NCBI GenBank assembly: GCA_964399875.1
Contig: CAYNRQ010000006.1
Coordinates: 1-32,011 of the forward strand
DNA length: 32,011 nucleotides
Source of the DNA: CAYNRQ01 sp964399875
Lineage (GTDB): Archaea > Aenigmatarchaeota > Aenigmatarchaeia > QMZP01
Direction of reading: 5' to 3'
Shown here: one piece after another, positions 1-9,466 of the stretch
Position numbering within the stretch: the stretch's first letter is position 1
Layout: each line of letters starts with the position of its first letter
Position numbers and translations under genes: made by a program
Notes under the pieces: model-generated
The model's database searches: none
Seen by the model: the letters and a program-made list of their open reading frames with translations, nothing else
Told to the model about the DNA's origin: nothing

Positions 1-45
1 ATTTCAGGGCGATAGTTTTTTCACTAATAAAAACAAAATATAATC

Positions 46-789
46 ATGAGATTCCTGACAAATGAGCCGGCCCTCTTGATTGAGAGGCCTGAGAGAATCC
101 TGGTTGTTTCAGATCTTCATCTTGGCATAGAATATGAATTCTATCAGGCAGGTATAAAAGTCCCGTCCCAGATGAAAAAGATGGCACAAAAAATAAAAAA
201 TCTTCTTAAGGCCACGCTGGCAAAGAAGCTTATAATCCTTGGTGATGTAAAACACAAGGTTCCTGGTTTAACATGGCAGGAATTGAGAGAGATACCCGAT
301 TTTCTGGAAGCAATGAACAGCGTTACCACGGTTAATATAGTCCCGGGAAACCATGACTCCATGCTGAAACAGGTCACCCCGCCAGAAATAGAGATTTATT
401 CCAATAGGGGATTCAGGCTTGGGGATTTCTTTTTTTCCCATGGGCACACATGGCCATCAGATGACTTTCTTAAGGCAAAGTGTGTCATAACAGGCCACAA
501 TCACCCACAGATACGGTTCAAGGACAGACTTGGTTATGTATGGATGGAGCCTGTGTGGGTGAAAACAAAACTGAAAAAAGAGGCACTTAAAAAGAGATAT
601 GGAAAAATAAAACGTTCTCCAAAAATAATAATAATGCCTGCTTTCAACGGATTTGCCGGGGGCATGGCAGTAAACAGAAAAAAATCAAACAGAAACTTCA
701 TAGGCCCTTTAGTGAAATGTGCAGACATGAAAAAGGCCAAGATCTATATGCTGGATGGAACATATCTCGGGGAATTGAGTAAACTTTAA
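46..789 (+). CDS. PdeM-like metallophosphoesterase (COG1407 type)
   Basis: This is a calcineurin-like metallophosphoesterase of 247 residues, predicted to be a cytoplasmic two-metal phosphodiesterase or nuclease. All signature motifs are visible: SDLHLG (D23, H25), GDVKH (D67, H70), PGNHD (N102-D104), SHGHTWP (H132, H134) and GHNHP (H151, H153). The order and the HGHTWP motif fit the COG1407/PdeM group. In bacteria PdeM is encoded beside an Lhr-like helicase in a DNA-damage-response cassette, and an Lhr-family helicase lies only one gene away here, which supports a nucleic-acid role by inference. The natural substrate is unknown. The ATG is preceded by an AT-rich stretch without a Shine-Dalgarno, so a leaderless message is likely. 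Confidence 0.88.
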   Translation: MRFLTNEPALLIERPERILVVSDLHLGIEYEFYQAGIKVPSQMKKMAQKIKNLLKATLAKKLIILGDVKHKVPGLTWQELREIPDFLEAMNSVTTVNIVPGNHDSMLKQVTPPEIEIYSNRGFRLGDFFFSHGHTWPSDDFLKAKCVITGHNHPQIRFKDRLGYVWMEPVWVKTKLKKEALKKRYGKIKRSPKIIIMPAFNGFAGGMAVNRKKSNRNFIGPLVKCADMKKAKIYMLDGTYLGELSKL

Positions 790-815
790 CATATGCACAT
801 TAACAAATAATAAAC

Positions 816-1664
816 ATGAAAGCTTACATCTCCATAATTCTTGCTGGTGTTGTCTTTGGATTCGTAGGGACAATGGTTAAACTTATCGGTAACTCAATAC
901 CTACAATGACTATAACATTTTTCAGGGCACTGATTGGAATGCTTTTTCTACTTGCACTATTGCCATTTTTTGACAGGAATATGTTCAGAATTAACAGAAC
1001 AGATCTGAGAAACTATATTATTCTAGGAATTCTTATGGCACTTAATTTTTTCTTTTTCATAGCTGCAAATACGGTTGCTCCGGTTTCTAACGTAATTATT
1101 TTGTTTTGCACGTTTCCATTCTGGCTTGCAATCATAAGCCCTGTATTTCTAAAGGAAAGAATTACAAAATTCATTATCCTTTGTATAGTTATTGCATTTG
1201 TTGGCGTTGCTATAATAAACCCATTCCAGGGAATTGCTAACATCGGCAATATATTTGCACTACTAAACGGTGTGAATTATGCAGTCATATACGCATTTAT
1301 GCGCTACATTGATAAGACACATACAATAGGTGTGGTTTTCTGGTTCATGCTGTTTGCAACAATAGTCCTGTTACCAGCGCCATTCCTTTATGGGCTTGGA
1401 ACTGTTTCATGGAATTATTTATGGGTTTTATTAATGGGCGCTGCATCAACAGGCCTTGCCTACCTGTTTCTGAATTACGGTTTAGAAAAGATCCAGGCAG
1501 AAACAACATCCATTATATCAATTACAACAGAACCTGTTGTTGCAATATTGGCCGCAATTCTTGTCCTAGGAGAAACACTGACCCCAAATGTCCTTGTAGG
1601 CGGAATTATGATAATAGGAACAGGCGTAATGCTTGAGAAAAAATATAAATTAACCAGAAAATAA
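816..1664 (+). CDS. EamA/DMT-family membrane transporter
   Basis: This 282-residue protein is almost entirely hydrophobic, with about ten membrane helices in two similar halves, as is usual for drug/metabolite transporters (EamA repeats). The first helix begins at residue 3 and a glycine-rich segment (FGFVGTMVK) follows it. The second half carries the typical EamA features: LNYGLEKIQAETTSIISI followed by EPVVAILAAILVLGE, and a basic tail. It lies 26 bases after the phosphoesterase on the same strand, so the two may be co-transcribed. Its stop codon is directly beside the end of the convergent helicase gene. The substrate cannot be predicted; members export amino acids, nucleosides, sugars or drugs. 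Confidence 0.9.
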   Translation: MKAYISIILAGVVFGFVGTMVKLIGNSIPTMTITFFRALIGMLFLLALLPFFDRNMFRINRTDLRNYIILGILMALNFFFFIAANTVAPVSNVIILFCTFPFWLAIISPVFLKERITKFIILCIVIAFVGVAIINPFQGIANIGNIFALLNGVNYAVIYAFMRYIDKTHTIGVVFWFMLFATIVLLPAPFLYGLGTVSWNYLWVLLMGAASTGLAYLFLNYGLEKIQAETTSIISITTEPVVAILAAILVLGETLTPNVLVGGIMIIGTGVMLEKKYKLTRK

Positions 1665-4559
1665 TCATTCCTTCCAGAATCTTTTATTCCTTGCGTAGAC
1701 CTGTTCCTCCCTTAGTATTTCCTTTAGGAGTTCATCTTCTTTTAATTGTTTCCTTAAAATCCTTGCAGCCGTTTTCTGGCCTATGCCCCGGCCTGCCAAG
1801 ACCTTCACAGCCTCCGGGCCAGAGCCAATAACAAGGCCTGCTGTGTCCAGAATCTTATGCACTATCTCATTTTCTTCTTTTGTCATCTCCTTTTTCTTTA
1901 AATATTTATTTAATAAAAGCTCAGCATCCATGTCATTAGGCCTTATAACACCCAATAATCTGGCCCTGCAGTTCTTGCATTCTAGGTTTTTTGGCAGGTC
2001 TTTAGCAACATAGTTTATGCCCCACCCGCACTGACAACATATAAGCCTGACCTTTGTGTTCAAGAGCCTGTTCTTGAAGACATGAAATATCTCCTTGTCT
2101 GGTTTTCTGGGTGCCATGATCTCATATCTGTGCATAATTCCTGCCTTTCCTAGGGGGGACAAGCCTGGTATGACTTTTACTTTGATCCTGCCTTCCTTGA
2201 GATCTTTAATAAAATCCTTTGCGCACTGAAGGTCAAGCTTTTCTTCAAAGATTTCATGCAGAGCTTCTTTATTGGGTGGCAGATCCTGATACGACTCTAT
2301 TATCTTTCTTAGATAGCCAGGTCCAAACTCTGCACCCCTTGAGATTATGCCAAACCTCTGTGCCACATGAAGGAATCGCCACCTGTACAGTTCTGTGTTG
2401 GGAAGGGTGAGTTTTATTACCGTTTCTATCATTTCATGATCCAGCCTCTTCAGCATATCGAGAACATCTTTTACACCGCCGTACTGCATCTTCAAAACAA
2501 TTCTGTAAGGATCTGTCTGCAAACCAATCGAGCCCAGTTTTGCCATGAGCAGACTTGATAAAACCCTGCCTATAGTGTCATTAATAAGAGAACCCAAACA
2601 GGAATGAATTATAACATTGACCTTTCCTTCTTCATTGTGGTATTCTATCAGAAGATTTTTATCGTCAGGAACAAAACCAAAATCACTTTGTGCCTTGATG
2701 CATTTGTACATCTTTAGGGCAGTATTTTTATTGACCGGATATTTCCGTGCAAGGTATTCCGCAACGGCTGACGCGGGCTTCCCTGAAACAATAAGATTCG
2801 CAATCTCCTTTCTTAACCTTCCCACACCCTGTGCCACATCAAAAGGAACAGGAATCAGTTCACCTTCCCATGCAGGTATTGCAGCATCTATACCTGTCAT
2901 GGGTTCTACCATAACCTTATTGTATCTCACCTCAAGTATCCTCCAGGACATTCCCTTCACAATAAAACCTGTTCCTGGTGAGCCGTGGAGAGCCATAAAC
3001 TCAGCGTCCAGGGTACCTACAGGCTGGTTTGATACAACATCAAAAACCTGATAATTCTTTGTGTCAGGTATGGTGGAGAGATTTCTGTAGTAATACTCCC
3101 ATGCCTTTCTCCTTCTCTTAATAATTATGCCTGTTTTGGGTGTCTTCTTGACTGCAACAGACTTGTCTGATGGGGGTGATGAGCCCTCATCATTAAGCCA
3201 GATAAACCCAAGTTTTTGCATAAGTATGCAAGTCTCAAAGAACTCCAGTTCTGTCAGATCCCTAAAAGGCCAGGCCCTCTTGACAACACGATAAGCCTTC
3301 TCAAACGGTATCTTGTACTCATCCAGGGAAAGACCAACAATCTGATGCCCAAGAACATCAAGGGATTTTCCATAAACATGTGTGGGTTCCACCTTCCCCT
3401 TTAAAGCATGATCAGCAATAACAGCAGACTCAAAACAGTCATCAGGCTCAGCAGCTATTATAACACCATCTGATACCCCTGTTATAGTGTGCCCTGATCT
3501 GCCAATCCTCTGCGTCAGTTTTGAAACCTGCCTGGGAGACATGTACTGCAGAATAAAATCTATAAGCCCTATATCAATACCCAGTTCCAGAGATGATGTG
3601 CACACAAGTGATTTTACAGCACCTTTCTTGAATCTGTCCTCTGTATCTACCCTGACATTCTTGGATAGGGAAGAGTGATGTGTATCTATGCTTAGTTTAG
3701 GATTAATAACCCGCAATCTGGAAGATAATATCTCAGACGACTCCCTTGTGTTGGTAAAGGTTAAAACAGATTGCCTCTCCCCTATAAGCTCTCCAATTCT
3801 TCTTATCCTGGCTGTTGTGGACGGACCCATAAACACCTTTGTGGACAGGTCCTTATCCTCGGGTGTGGGCTTGGGCGACTCAACCATCAGATTCATCCTG
3901 CGCACATTAATAGCATTGACAACATTGCAGTCCTTTCCTGCTGTCAGAAATTTAGCAACACTGTGCGGGGTTCCTATGGTTGCGGACAAACCAATAATCT
4001 GAAACTCAGGGGAATCTCTTCCGGTTTCCTTTATGGCCTCCTTAAGCCTTTCTAGACCAATAGAAAGCTGAACACCCCTTTTGCTGTTCACCAGTTCATG
4101 AATCTCGTCTATTATAATATATCTTGCATTACCAAGATGCTTTCTCATTCTACTCCCAACAAGAACAGCCTGAAGTGTTTCCGGCGTTAGTATAAGCATG
4201 TGTGGAGGATTCTCAGCCTGCATGCCCCTCTCATACTGACTGGTGTCTCCATGTCTTACAGAAACATCAAACCCGAGCTCATTTGCCCACCAGAGTATTC
4301 TTTTAAGCAGGTCTCTGTTAAGAGATTTTAATGGTGTTATGTAAAGAACTGTTATAGGCCTGTGACCCTTTGTAATAAGCTTGTCAAATATCGGGAGCAG
4401 GCAACTTTCTGTTTTTCCTGAGCCGGTTTCAGCTATGAGCAGTATATCTTCTCCTCTATGTATTGGAGGTATACCCTTAACCTGTATATCAGTAGGTCTG
4501 CCAAAACCCCTTTTCTTGATTGCGTCCTGAAGTCTTTTTGAAAAAATTTCCCAGACCAT
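1665..4559 (-). CDS. lhr: Lhr-family DEAD/DEAH-box helicase
   Basis: This is a large superfamily 2 helicase (964 residues from the ATG at 4559; a TTG start three codons earlier is possible but less likely). It should unwind nucleic acid with ATP in DNA repair or RNA metabolism. Visible motifs are Walker A AETGSGKT (about 43-50), DEIH (about 151-154), SATIG (about 192) and QRIGRSGH (about 349-356). After the two RecA domains comes the long Lhr-type C-terminal region with winged-helix and beta-barrel parts. Near the C terminus is a zinc-ribbon-like pair (CCQCGW ... CKNC) followed by a helix-hairpin-helix (GIGQKTAARIL). This layout suits archaeal aLhr proteins; I cannot separate aLhr1 from aLhr2 by eye. 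A PdeM-like phosphoesterase is two genes away. Confidence 0.93.
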   Translation of the reverse strand: MVWEIFSKRLQDAIKKRGFGRPTDIQVKGIPPIHRGEDILLIAETGSGKTESCLLPIFDKLITKGHRPITVLYITPLKSLNRDLLKRILWWANELGFDVSVRHGDTSQYERGMQAENPPHMLILTPETLQAVLVGSRMRKHLGNARYIIIDEIHELVNSKRGVQLSIGLERLKEAIKETGRDSPEFQIIGLSATIGTPHSVAKFLTAGKDCNVVNAINVRRMNLMVESPKPTPEDKDLSTKVFMGPSTTARIRRIGELIGERQSVLTFTNTRESSEILSSRLRVINPKLSIDTHHSSLSKNVRVDTEDRFKKGAVKSLVCTSSLELGIDIGLIDFILQYMSPRQVSKLTQRIGRSGHTITGVSDGVIIAAEPDDCFESAVIADHALKGKVEPTHVYGKSLDVLGHQIVGLSLDEYKIPFEKAYRVVKRAWPFRDLTELEFFETCILMQKLGFIWLNDEGSSPPSDKSVAVKKTPKTGIIIKRRRKAWEYYYRNLSTIPDTKNYQVFDVVSNQPVGTLDAEFMALHGSPGTGFIVKGMSWRILEVRYNKVMVEPMTGIDAAIPAWEGELIPVPFDVAQGVGRLRKEIANLIVSGKPASAVAEYLARKYPVNKNTALKMYKCIKAQSDFGFVPDDKNLLIEYHNEEGKVNVIIHSCLGSLINDTIGRVLSSLLMAKLGSIGLQTDPYRIVLKMQYGGVKDVLDMLKRLDHEMIETVIKLTLPNTELYRWRFLHVAQRFGIISRGAEFGPGYLRKIIESYQDLPPNKEALHEIFEEKLDLQCAKDFIKDLKEGRIKVKVIPGLSPLGKAGIMHRYEIMAPRKPDKEIFHVFKNRLLNTKVRLICCQCGWGINYVAKDLPKNLECKNCRARLLGVIRPNDMDAELLLNKYLKKKEMTKEENEIVHKILDTAGLVIGSGPEAVKVLAGRGIGQKTAARILRKQLKEDELLKEILREEQVYARNKRFWKE

Positions 4560-4585
4560 ATGGATCAATTAAAACATATGGATGT

Positions 4586-4646
4586 TATATCCCGATATAT
4601 TGACATAGCCATCGAGATATATTCGTACTTCTACCACTTAGATATA
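4586..4646. promoter_or_regulatory. Palindrome and GATATA repeats before the helicase gene
   Basis: The 172-base divergent gap between the helicase gene and the MopE-like gene contains a perfect inverted repeat, TATATC-CC-GATATA, at 4586-4599. This is 27-40 bases before the helicase ATG, where the TATA box would be. GATATA recurs in direct orientation at 4616-4621 and 4641-4646, spaced 22 and 25 bases. An operator overlapping the promoter is a reasonable inference, but an AT-rich spacer could produce this by chance. Confidence 0.3.
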
Positions 4647-4700
4647 GTATACTGGTTTATAAAAGTTAGTTCTCTGGGATGCTGTCCAGATTAAAACTAA

Positions 4701-4708
4701 TTTATAAC
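4701..4708 (+). promoter_or_regulatory. TATA box of the MopE-like gene
   Basis: TTTATAAC lies 23-30 bases before the ATG at 4731. There is no Shine-Dalgarno before the ATG, so transcription probably starts at or very near the start codon. Confidence 0.5.
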
Positions 4709-4730
4709 AAAGCTAAATCAAATAATAATT

Positions 4731-7253
4731 ATGGAAATGAAATATCTGCTAATAACTATAATAATCGCTTCATTCTTATTTATGAATATCTCCTCAGGAG
4801 AGGTTGAATTGATTATAACAGACAACCAGGGCGTTTACAGGGGAGGTTATAACCTTAACGGCTCAGTGACTATAAAATACAATAAGATATTGCCAGCTGA
4901 ATCCGTTTTAAGTGTTTACATAGATGATGGATACGTGGGCTCTGTGAATCTTGGTGATAAAATCCAGAATCCTGAGTACTATAATTATTCTAAACAGTAT
5001 TTCGCCTATAACCTGACATCCTACGGACAAAACACGTGGCTTGAATATGAAGACCTGGAATTTTCCTATGCAATCACAGCTACAGGAACATGCGGTGGGA
5101 CATATTGCGGGAGTTATTGCAGTACAGGATGTCCAGAGGAATGCACAAGCTATCCGTGCACATGGGCAACAGATAAATCCTCTGAAGGCTTTGGTAATGT
5201 TGATGCAGCAGACGGTCTCAAACTAATAAAAGATACCACCACTGAAATTCTGGAGCCGTTTTATAATAATAATGACACTGTGTGGTCTGAGATTGGAAAT
5301 AACATACCAGATAAGGTTGAAACAACAATGAGAGCAGCATGCGGAGGTGGAATGTATGAGGGATATTATGTCCAAGAGGATGGCTGGATAGCCAGATCAA
5401 TTGACCATGATGATATACAGCACAAGGCTCCAAATAAACATTATATAGAGATGGAGAGATTCGATAACGACAGCCTTAATAATATTACAAAGTACGGGAG
5501 AATAAAAGACGGAAAGATAGAGCCCGGGGGACCTGGCGGTATATTTAAATTCAAGGATGGTGAGGTCACTTATCAGGAATACGGAATAGATGTTATATGG
5601 AATGGATCTAATGTTAATAATGTTGGCTATATAGAGTTCTTAACATATGATAGCGATGCGCAATACAATATGTTTTATCTGCCACCCAATGGCCCCTATC
5701 TCTGTGCATATACAAACCATTCAACCATTAATTCCATGAACTGGCAGCAAACAACAACCATCTCAGGAACAGACAACAAAGGCCAATCAGTTTCAGCCGC
5801 TCTTTATGAACCATACACAATAACCTATACAGATAATGAGCTGGCCGTATTATTACCGCCACCCAATTGTCCTGATCATGTTGATCAGGCTGCTTGCAAC
5901 AAGGAGATTTACGGCTATGATGCAGTAATGGTCAGCGACCCTAACGGTTCTGTAGACTTTGATTATAATGCAGCCACAAAAACAATTAATGCTACAACCA
6001 ATGTAACAGACTTTGACAAATACTATGGCATAGCAATAGACTTTAGTGAGATTGGCAGGCTGACAGCATATGTTCCTGGCAGACACGCCCTAACATTTAA
6101 GATTTATGAAAAAGAAAACAATAAAATTCTGGGAGAAGAAACAATTAATTTTTCAATATGCAGGGATTATGACGGTGATGGTTTCTGTCCTGAATTTGGT
6201 GATTGTAGCGATAACAACCCACATGCATACCCCGGTGCAAAAGAGGTTTGCAATGGATTAGATGACGACTGTGACGGTATGTGTATTGGGGGCAGCAGGA
6301 ATGGTCTTGTTTGCTACAACGATTCAGAATGCCCTGATGGGTACTGCGTGACCGAGGATGAGGACTTTTATGGTGTCGAGGGGAGGGTGGGTGACTCCTG
6401 CGGTATTCCAAACAGCGCTTGTTCTGGCTATTATGTGTGTACAGGAGACGGGAGCGGTGTTATTTGCAATTCTGATGTAGTACCAGGCTATCTAAAAGAG
6501 ATATGTGACAACAACCTTGATGATGACTGTGACGGCTTTGAGGATGAAAAGTCCAATGAAGATGGCACACCTGCTTGCGTTTGTGAAAACAATCAAAGGA
6601 AAAAATGCGGAAGTAATATAGGCGAGTGCAGAGAAGGAGAAATGATTTGTATAGATGGTGAATGGAGCAAATGTATAGGGCAAACAACAGGAAAACCAGA
6701 GACATGCAATGGAAAAGATGACAATTGTGATGGAGTAATAGACAACGTGGGTGTTAATTTTGGGGAAAGAAGCTCATTGGAAGATACAAAGTGTGGATGT
6801 TATGGTGGAGCTCTGCCCACAGATGAGATATGTAATTATATAGATGACAATTGCAATGGTATAATAGATGAGAACACAATCTGCTGTGAACCTGGTGAGA
6901 CAAGGGTGTGCGGAACAAATATAGGAATTTGCAGAAAAGGAACAGAAACCTGCGGTGATGATTCCAAGTGGTCTGGTATCTGCAGAAACTCCATAGAACC
7001 CACTGAAGAAGTGTGTTTCAATCACGCAGATGATGATTGTGATGGAGAGATAGATGAGGATTGCGAAATTCCGCCAGCGTGTCTTAATGGCATTCAGGAT
7101 GTGGGTGAGGAGGGTGTGGATTGTGGAGGTCCATGCCCAGAGCGCTGTGAAAACATATTTATATGGATTGTCATGGCTGTTGTAGTGATTGGAGTTTTAT
7201 TATTGGTTTGGATATTTGTGTTAAGAAGTACTGGTGGCACTGTATACAAGTAA
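4731..7253 (+). CDS. MopE-like secreted metal-binding membrane-anchored protein
   Basis: This 840-residue protein is predicted to be exported and held at the outer face of the membrane. It has an N-terminal signal peptide (hydrophobic, about residues 4-22) and a single C-terminal helix at about 809-831 followed by a short tail. The middle 450 residues have no recognised fold. From residue 477 a cysteine-rich tail begins with DYDGDGF and PGAKEVCNGLDDDCDG, and five copies of the DD(D/N)C(D/N)G motif follow in all. These are the motifs of the MopE-type putative metal-binding repeat; in Methylococcus, MopE binds copper. Alternating CxxG..R.CG..IG.C segments separate the copies. Metal binding here is inferred. 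N-glycosylation sequons are common, which fits an archaeal surface protein. It stands alone, with its own promoter. Confidence 0.85.
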   Translation: MEMKYLLITIIIASFLFMNISSGEVELIITDNQGVYRGGYNLNGSVTIKYNKILPAESVLSVYIDDGYVGSVNLGDKIQNPEYYNYSKQYFAYNLTSYGQNTWLEYEDLEFSYAITATGTCGGTYCGSYCSTGCPEECTSYPCTWATDKSSEGFGNVDAADGLKLIKDTTTEILEPFYNNNDTVWSEIGNNIPDKVETTMRAACGGGMYEGYYVQEDGWIARSIDHDDIQHKAPNKHYIEMERFDNDSLNNITKYGRIKDGKIEPGGPGGIFKFKDGEVTYQEYGIDVIWNGSNVNNVGYIEFLTYDSDAQYNMFYLPPNGPYLCAYTNHSTINSMNWQQTTTISGTDNKGQSVSAALYEPYTITYTDNELAVLLPPPNCPDHVDQAACNKEIYGYDAVMVSDPNGSVDFDYNAATKTINATTNVTDFDKYYGIAIDFSEIGRLTAYVPGRHALTFKIYEKENNKILGEETINFSICRDYDGDGFCPEFGDCSDNNPHAYPGAKEVCNGLDDDCDGMCIGGSRNGLVCYNDSECPDGYCVTEDEDFYGVEGRVGDSCGIPNSACSGYYVCTGDGSGVICNSDVVPGYLKEICDNNLDDDCDGFEDEKSNEDGTPACVCENNQRKKCGSNIGECREGEMICIDGEWSKCIGQTTGKPETCNGKDDNCDGVIDNVGVNFGERSSLEDTKCGCYGGALPTDEICNYIDDNCNGIIDENTICCEPGETRVCGTNIGICRKGTETCGDDSKWSGICRNSIEPTEEVCFNHADDDCDGEIDEDCEIPPACLNGIQDVGEEGVDCGGPCPERCENIFIWIVMAVVVIGVLLLVWIFVLRSTGGTVYK

Positions 7254-7256
7254 AGG

Positions 7257-8051
7257 TTATATAAATTTTTTCAAACCAGTCTGTTCTTTATTTCCGGAAC
7301 CCAACACCATACCATCTTTTGCTGTTATTGTTTTTACGCCTGTGTTTTTCTGAATAATCTTAGCTTCCCTTTCTGCAACACCCCTTAACATAAGCATGCC
7401 GAAATGCTGCAATATGGCGAGCTTTGGTCTGACCTTTGATATAAAAATTTCCGCCATGGCTGCATTCATGTGTTCTGGCCATGTTTTTGTCCTGGGTCTC
7501 AGGCAGTTAACAATAAGATACTCACAGCCCCTAAAATAATCTTCCTGACCTTTAAAGTATTCCCCATCGCCTGCATATCCAATAACCTTTGAGCCAGAGA
7601 AAACAAAACCCACACAACTAGGATCCCCATGCTTTGTTTTTGTGGTCTTTATCTCTACTTTACCAACCTTTATTTTACTTCCGGGTTTCATGATTATAAC
7701 CCTTTCCAATGCCTTTAAATGATAAGGAGACACAACCTGTATGAAATCTCCCTTACCCCTTATCACACTCTCGCTTCCCACCAAAACTCCTCTTTTCTTT
7801 CTGGTGCCCTCTGTCATGGCCTCTATGACCATATTAACATCAGTGCAGTGGTCGGGGTGTGCATGTGAAACAACAACGCCTGTTAATTTTTTCAATTTAA
7901 CTCCATACTCCTTGGCCCTTATAAGAGCTCCTGGCCCTGGATCTACATGAAACATCTCTCTGTCCATTTCCAGAACCCACCCCCCAGATGCCCTTAGCTG
8001 ATTCAGTACAACAAATCGGCCACCTGCGGTTCCCAGAAAGGTTATCTTCAT
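7257..8051 (-). CDS. Metallo-beta-lactamase-fold hydrolase
   Basis: This protein of 264 residues has the metallo-beta-lactamase fold and is probably a hydrolase with two metal ions. The motif HAHPDH (H63, H65, D67, H68) is intact, preceded by FHVDPGPG and followed by a later GDGEY and a C-terminal LQHFGM that supply further ligands. It resembles the RNase Z/PhnP side of the family more than glyoxalase II, but the substrate is unknown. I chose the ATG at 8051 rather than the one six codons earlier because a strong GGGTGAT ribosome-binding site sits just before it and because it gives an ATGA overlap with the cysS stop. The two genes should therefore be translated from one message. Confidence 0.85.
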   Translation of the reverse strand: MKITFLGTAGGRFVVLNQLRASGGWVLEMDREMFHVDPGPGALIRAKEYGVKLKKLTGVVVSHAHPDHCTDVNMVIEAMTEGTRKKRGVLVGSESVIRGKGDFIQVVSPYHLKALERVIIMKPGSKIKVGKVEIKTTKTKHGDPSCVGFVFSGSKVIGYAGDGEYFKGQEDYFRGCEYLIVNCLRPRTKTWPEHMNAAMAEIFISKVRPKLAILQHFGMLMLRGVAEREAKIIQKNTGVKTITAKDGMVLGSGNKEQTGLKKFI

Positions 8052-9466
8052 GTCATCACCCTTTTCCATTTAGGCCCTTTCTCTGTGTCTTCAATTATAA
8101 TACCCTTCTTCCTCAACACCTCACGGATATTGTCTGCTTCTTGGAATTTCTTCTCTTCCCTCAGTTTTTCCCTTTCCAGGATCAGCTTCTTTATCTCCCC
8201 CTTAGCAGCTGTAGCAGCAAACCATTCCTTTTTAACTTTATCCAGTTCCAGGCCAAGAACACTGTCAAAACCCAGAATGGCCTGGTAGACCTTCCTGCCG
8301 CCACCAGTCCTGTTCACATCTCTCATGAAATCAAAAATAACAGACAACGCCTCTGAGATATTAAGATCATCATCCATGGCCCTTTCAAAGCCCTTCTTGG
8401 CCTTATCTATAAGCTTTAAAGCATCCGGGCGGTCTTTCCCATTTTTCACATTGCTAACAAATTCCTCTATGCTTTTCACTGTTCTGTCAGCCTTTCTCAA
8501 ACCGTCTTCTGTAAAGTTAAGCCTGGTTCTGTAATGTGCAGACAAAAGTGCATATCTTATGGCCTTTGGATCATAACCCTTATCCAAAAGATCCCTTAAC
8601 GTGTAGAAATTACCCTTGGACTTGCTCATCTTCTTCCCATTAACCATCAGGTGCCTTGTGTGCAGCCAGTATCTGACAAAGGGCTTTCCTGTGGCCCCCT
8701 CAGCCTGTGCAATCTCACATTCATGGTGGGGAAATATATTATCCTCACCGCCTGTATGTATGTCCAGGGTCTCTCCCAAATACTTTATACTCATAGCACA
8801 ACACTCTATGTGCCACCCAGGATATCCCCTGCCCCATGGAGAATCCCACTGCATTATGTGGTGCGGGTTCCTTATCCACAGAGCAAAATCATACGGATTC
8901 TTTTTCTCAGGGTTAACCTCTATCCTCTTACCTGCCTGAAGCTCTTCTATGGTATTTCCAGAGAGCTTGCCATAACCCTTAAACTTATTGACATTGTAAT
9001 AAACAGACCCATTCGAGATATAGGCATATCCATTTTTTAACAGTTTTTCTATTATTTCAATCATCTCCTTTATATGCCTGGTGGCTTCTGGATAAACCAT
9101 GGCCCTCTTTATATTCAGAGTCCTTATATCCTCAAAAAACGCTTTTGCATAGAACTTAGCGATTTCCTTTGGTGTTTTCTTGCCCTCCTTGGCCTTTTTC
9201 TCTATCTTGTCCTCCCCTCTCCCATCAATTTCCTCATCCATGGTCATGTGACCTACATCGGTTATATTCATGACCTGCTTTACCCTGAAACCTTTGTACT
9301 CCAGGTATCTTCTGATCAAATCAGCAAAAACATAGGCCCTGAGGTTCCCTATATGGGCGTAGTCATAAACCGTTGGCCCGCAGTTATACATCAGGACCTC
9401 TCTTGGTCTGATAGGCCTGAAAACCTCTTTCTTCTTTGTAAGGGTGTTGTAGAATTTAATAACCAT
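8048..9466 (-). CDS. cysS: Cysteinyl-tRNA synthetase
   Basis: Cysteinyl-tRNA synthetase charges tRNA-Cys with cysteine in the cytoplasm. The 472 residues match the usual family length. The class I signatures are present: HIGN (38-41), KMSKS (279-283), and the zinc site made from C29, the cysteine in GWHIECC (222/223), and the H/C of FPHHEC (H248, C250). Start choice is firm: AAGGAGA sits about five bases before the ATG at 9466. The last codons overlap the following metallo-beta-lactamase gene by four bases. Having a cysS gene suggests direct charging rather than sole reliance on the SepRS/SepCysS route. Confidence 0.97.
   Translation of the reverse strand: MVIKFYNTLTKKKEVFRPIRPREVLMYNCGPTVYDYAHIGNLRAYVFADLIRRYLEYKGFRVKQVMNITDVGHMTMDEEIDGRGEDKIEKKAKEGKKTPKEIAKFYAKAFFEDIRTLNIKRAMVYPEATRHIKEMIEIIEKLLKNGYAYISNGSVYYNVNKFKGYGKLSGNTIEELQAGKRIEVNPEKKNPYDFALWIRNPHHIMQWDSPWGRGYPGWHIECCAMSIKYLGETLDIHTGGEDNIFPHHECEIAQAEGATGKPFVRYWLHTRHLMVNGKKMSKSKGNFYTLRDLLDKGYDPKAIRYALLSAHYRTRLNFTEDGLRKADRTVKSIEEFVSNVKNGKDRPDALKLIDKAKKGFERAMDDDLNISEALSVIFDFMRDVNRTGGGRKVYQAILGFDSVLGLELDKVKKEWFAATAAKGEIKKLILEREKLREEKKFQEADNIREVLRKKGIIIEDTEKGPKWKRVMT

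Noticed and set aside
2617..3051. 144-codon plus-strand open frame
   Set aside because: It lies entirely antisense to the helicase gene, whose motifs are intact; the plus-strand frame has no domain or ribosome-binding site.
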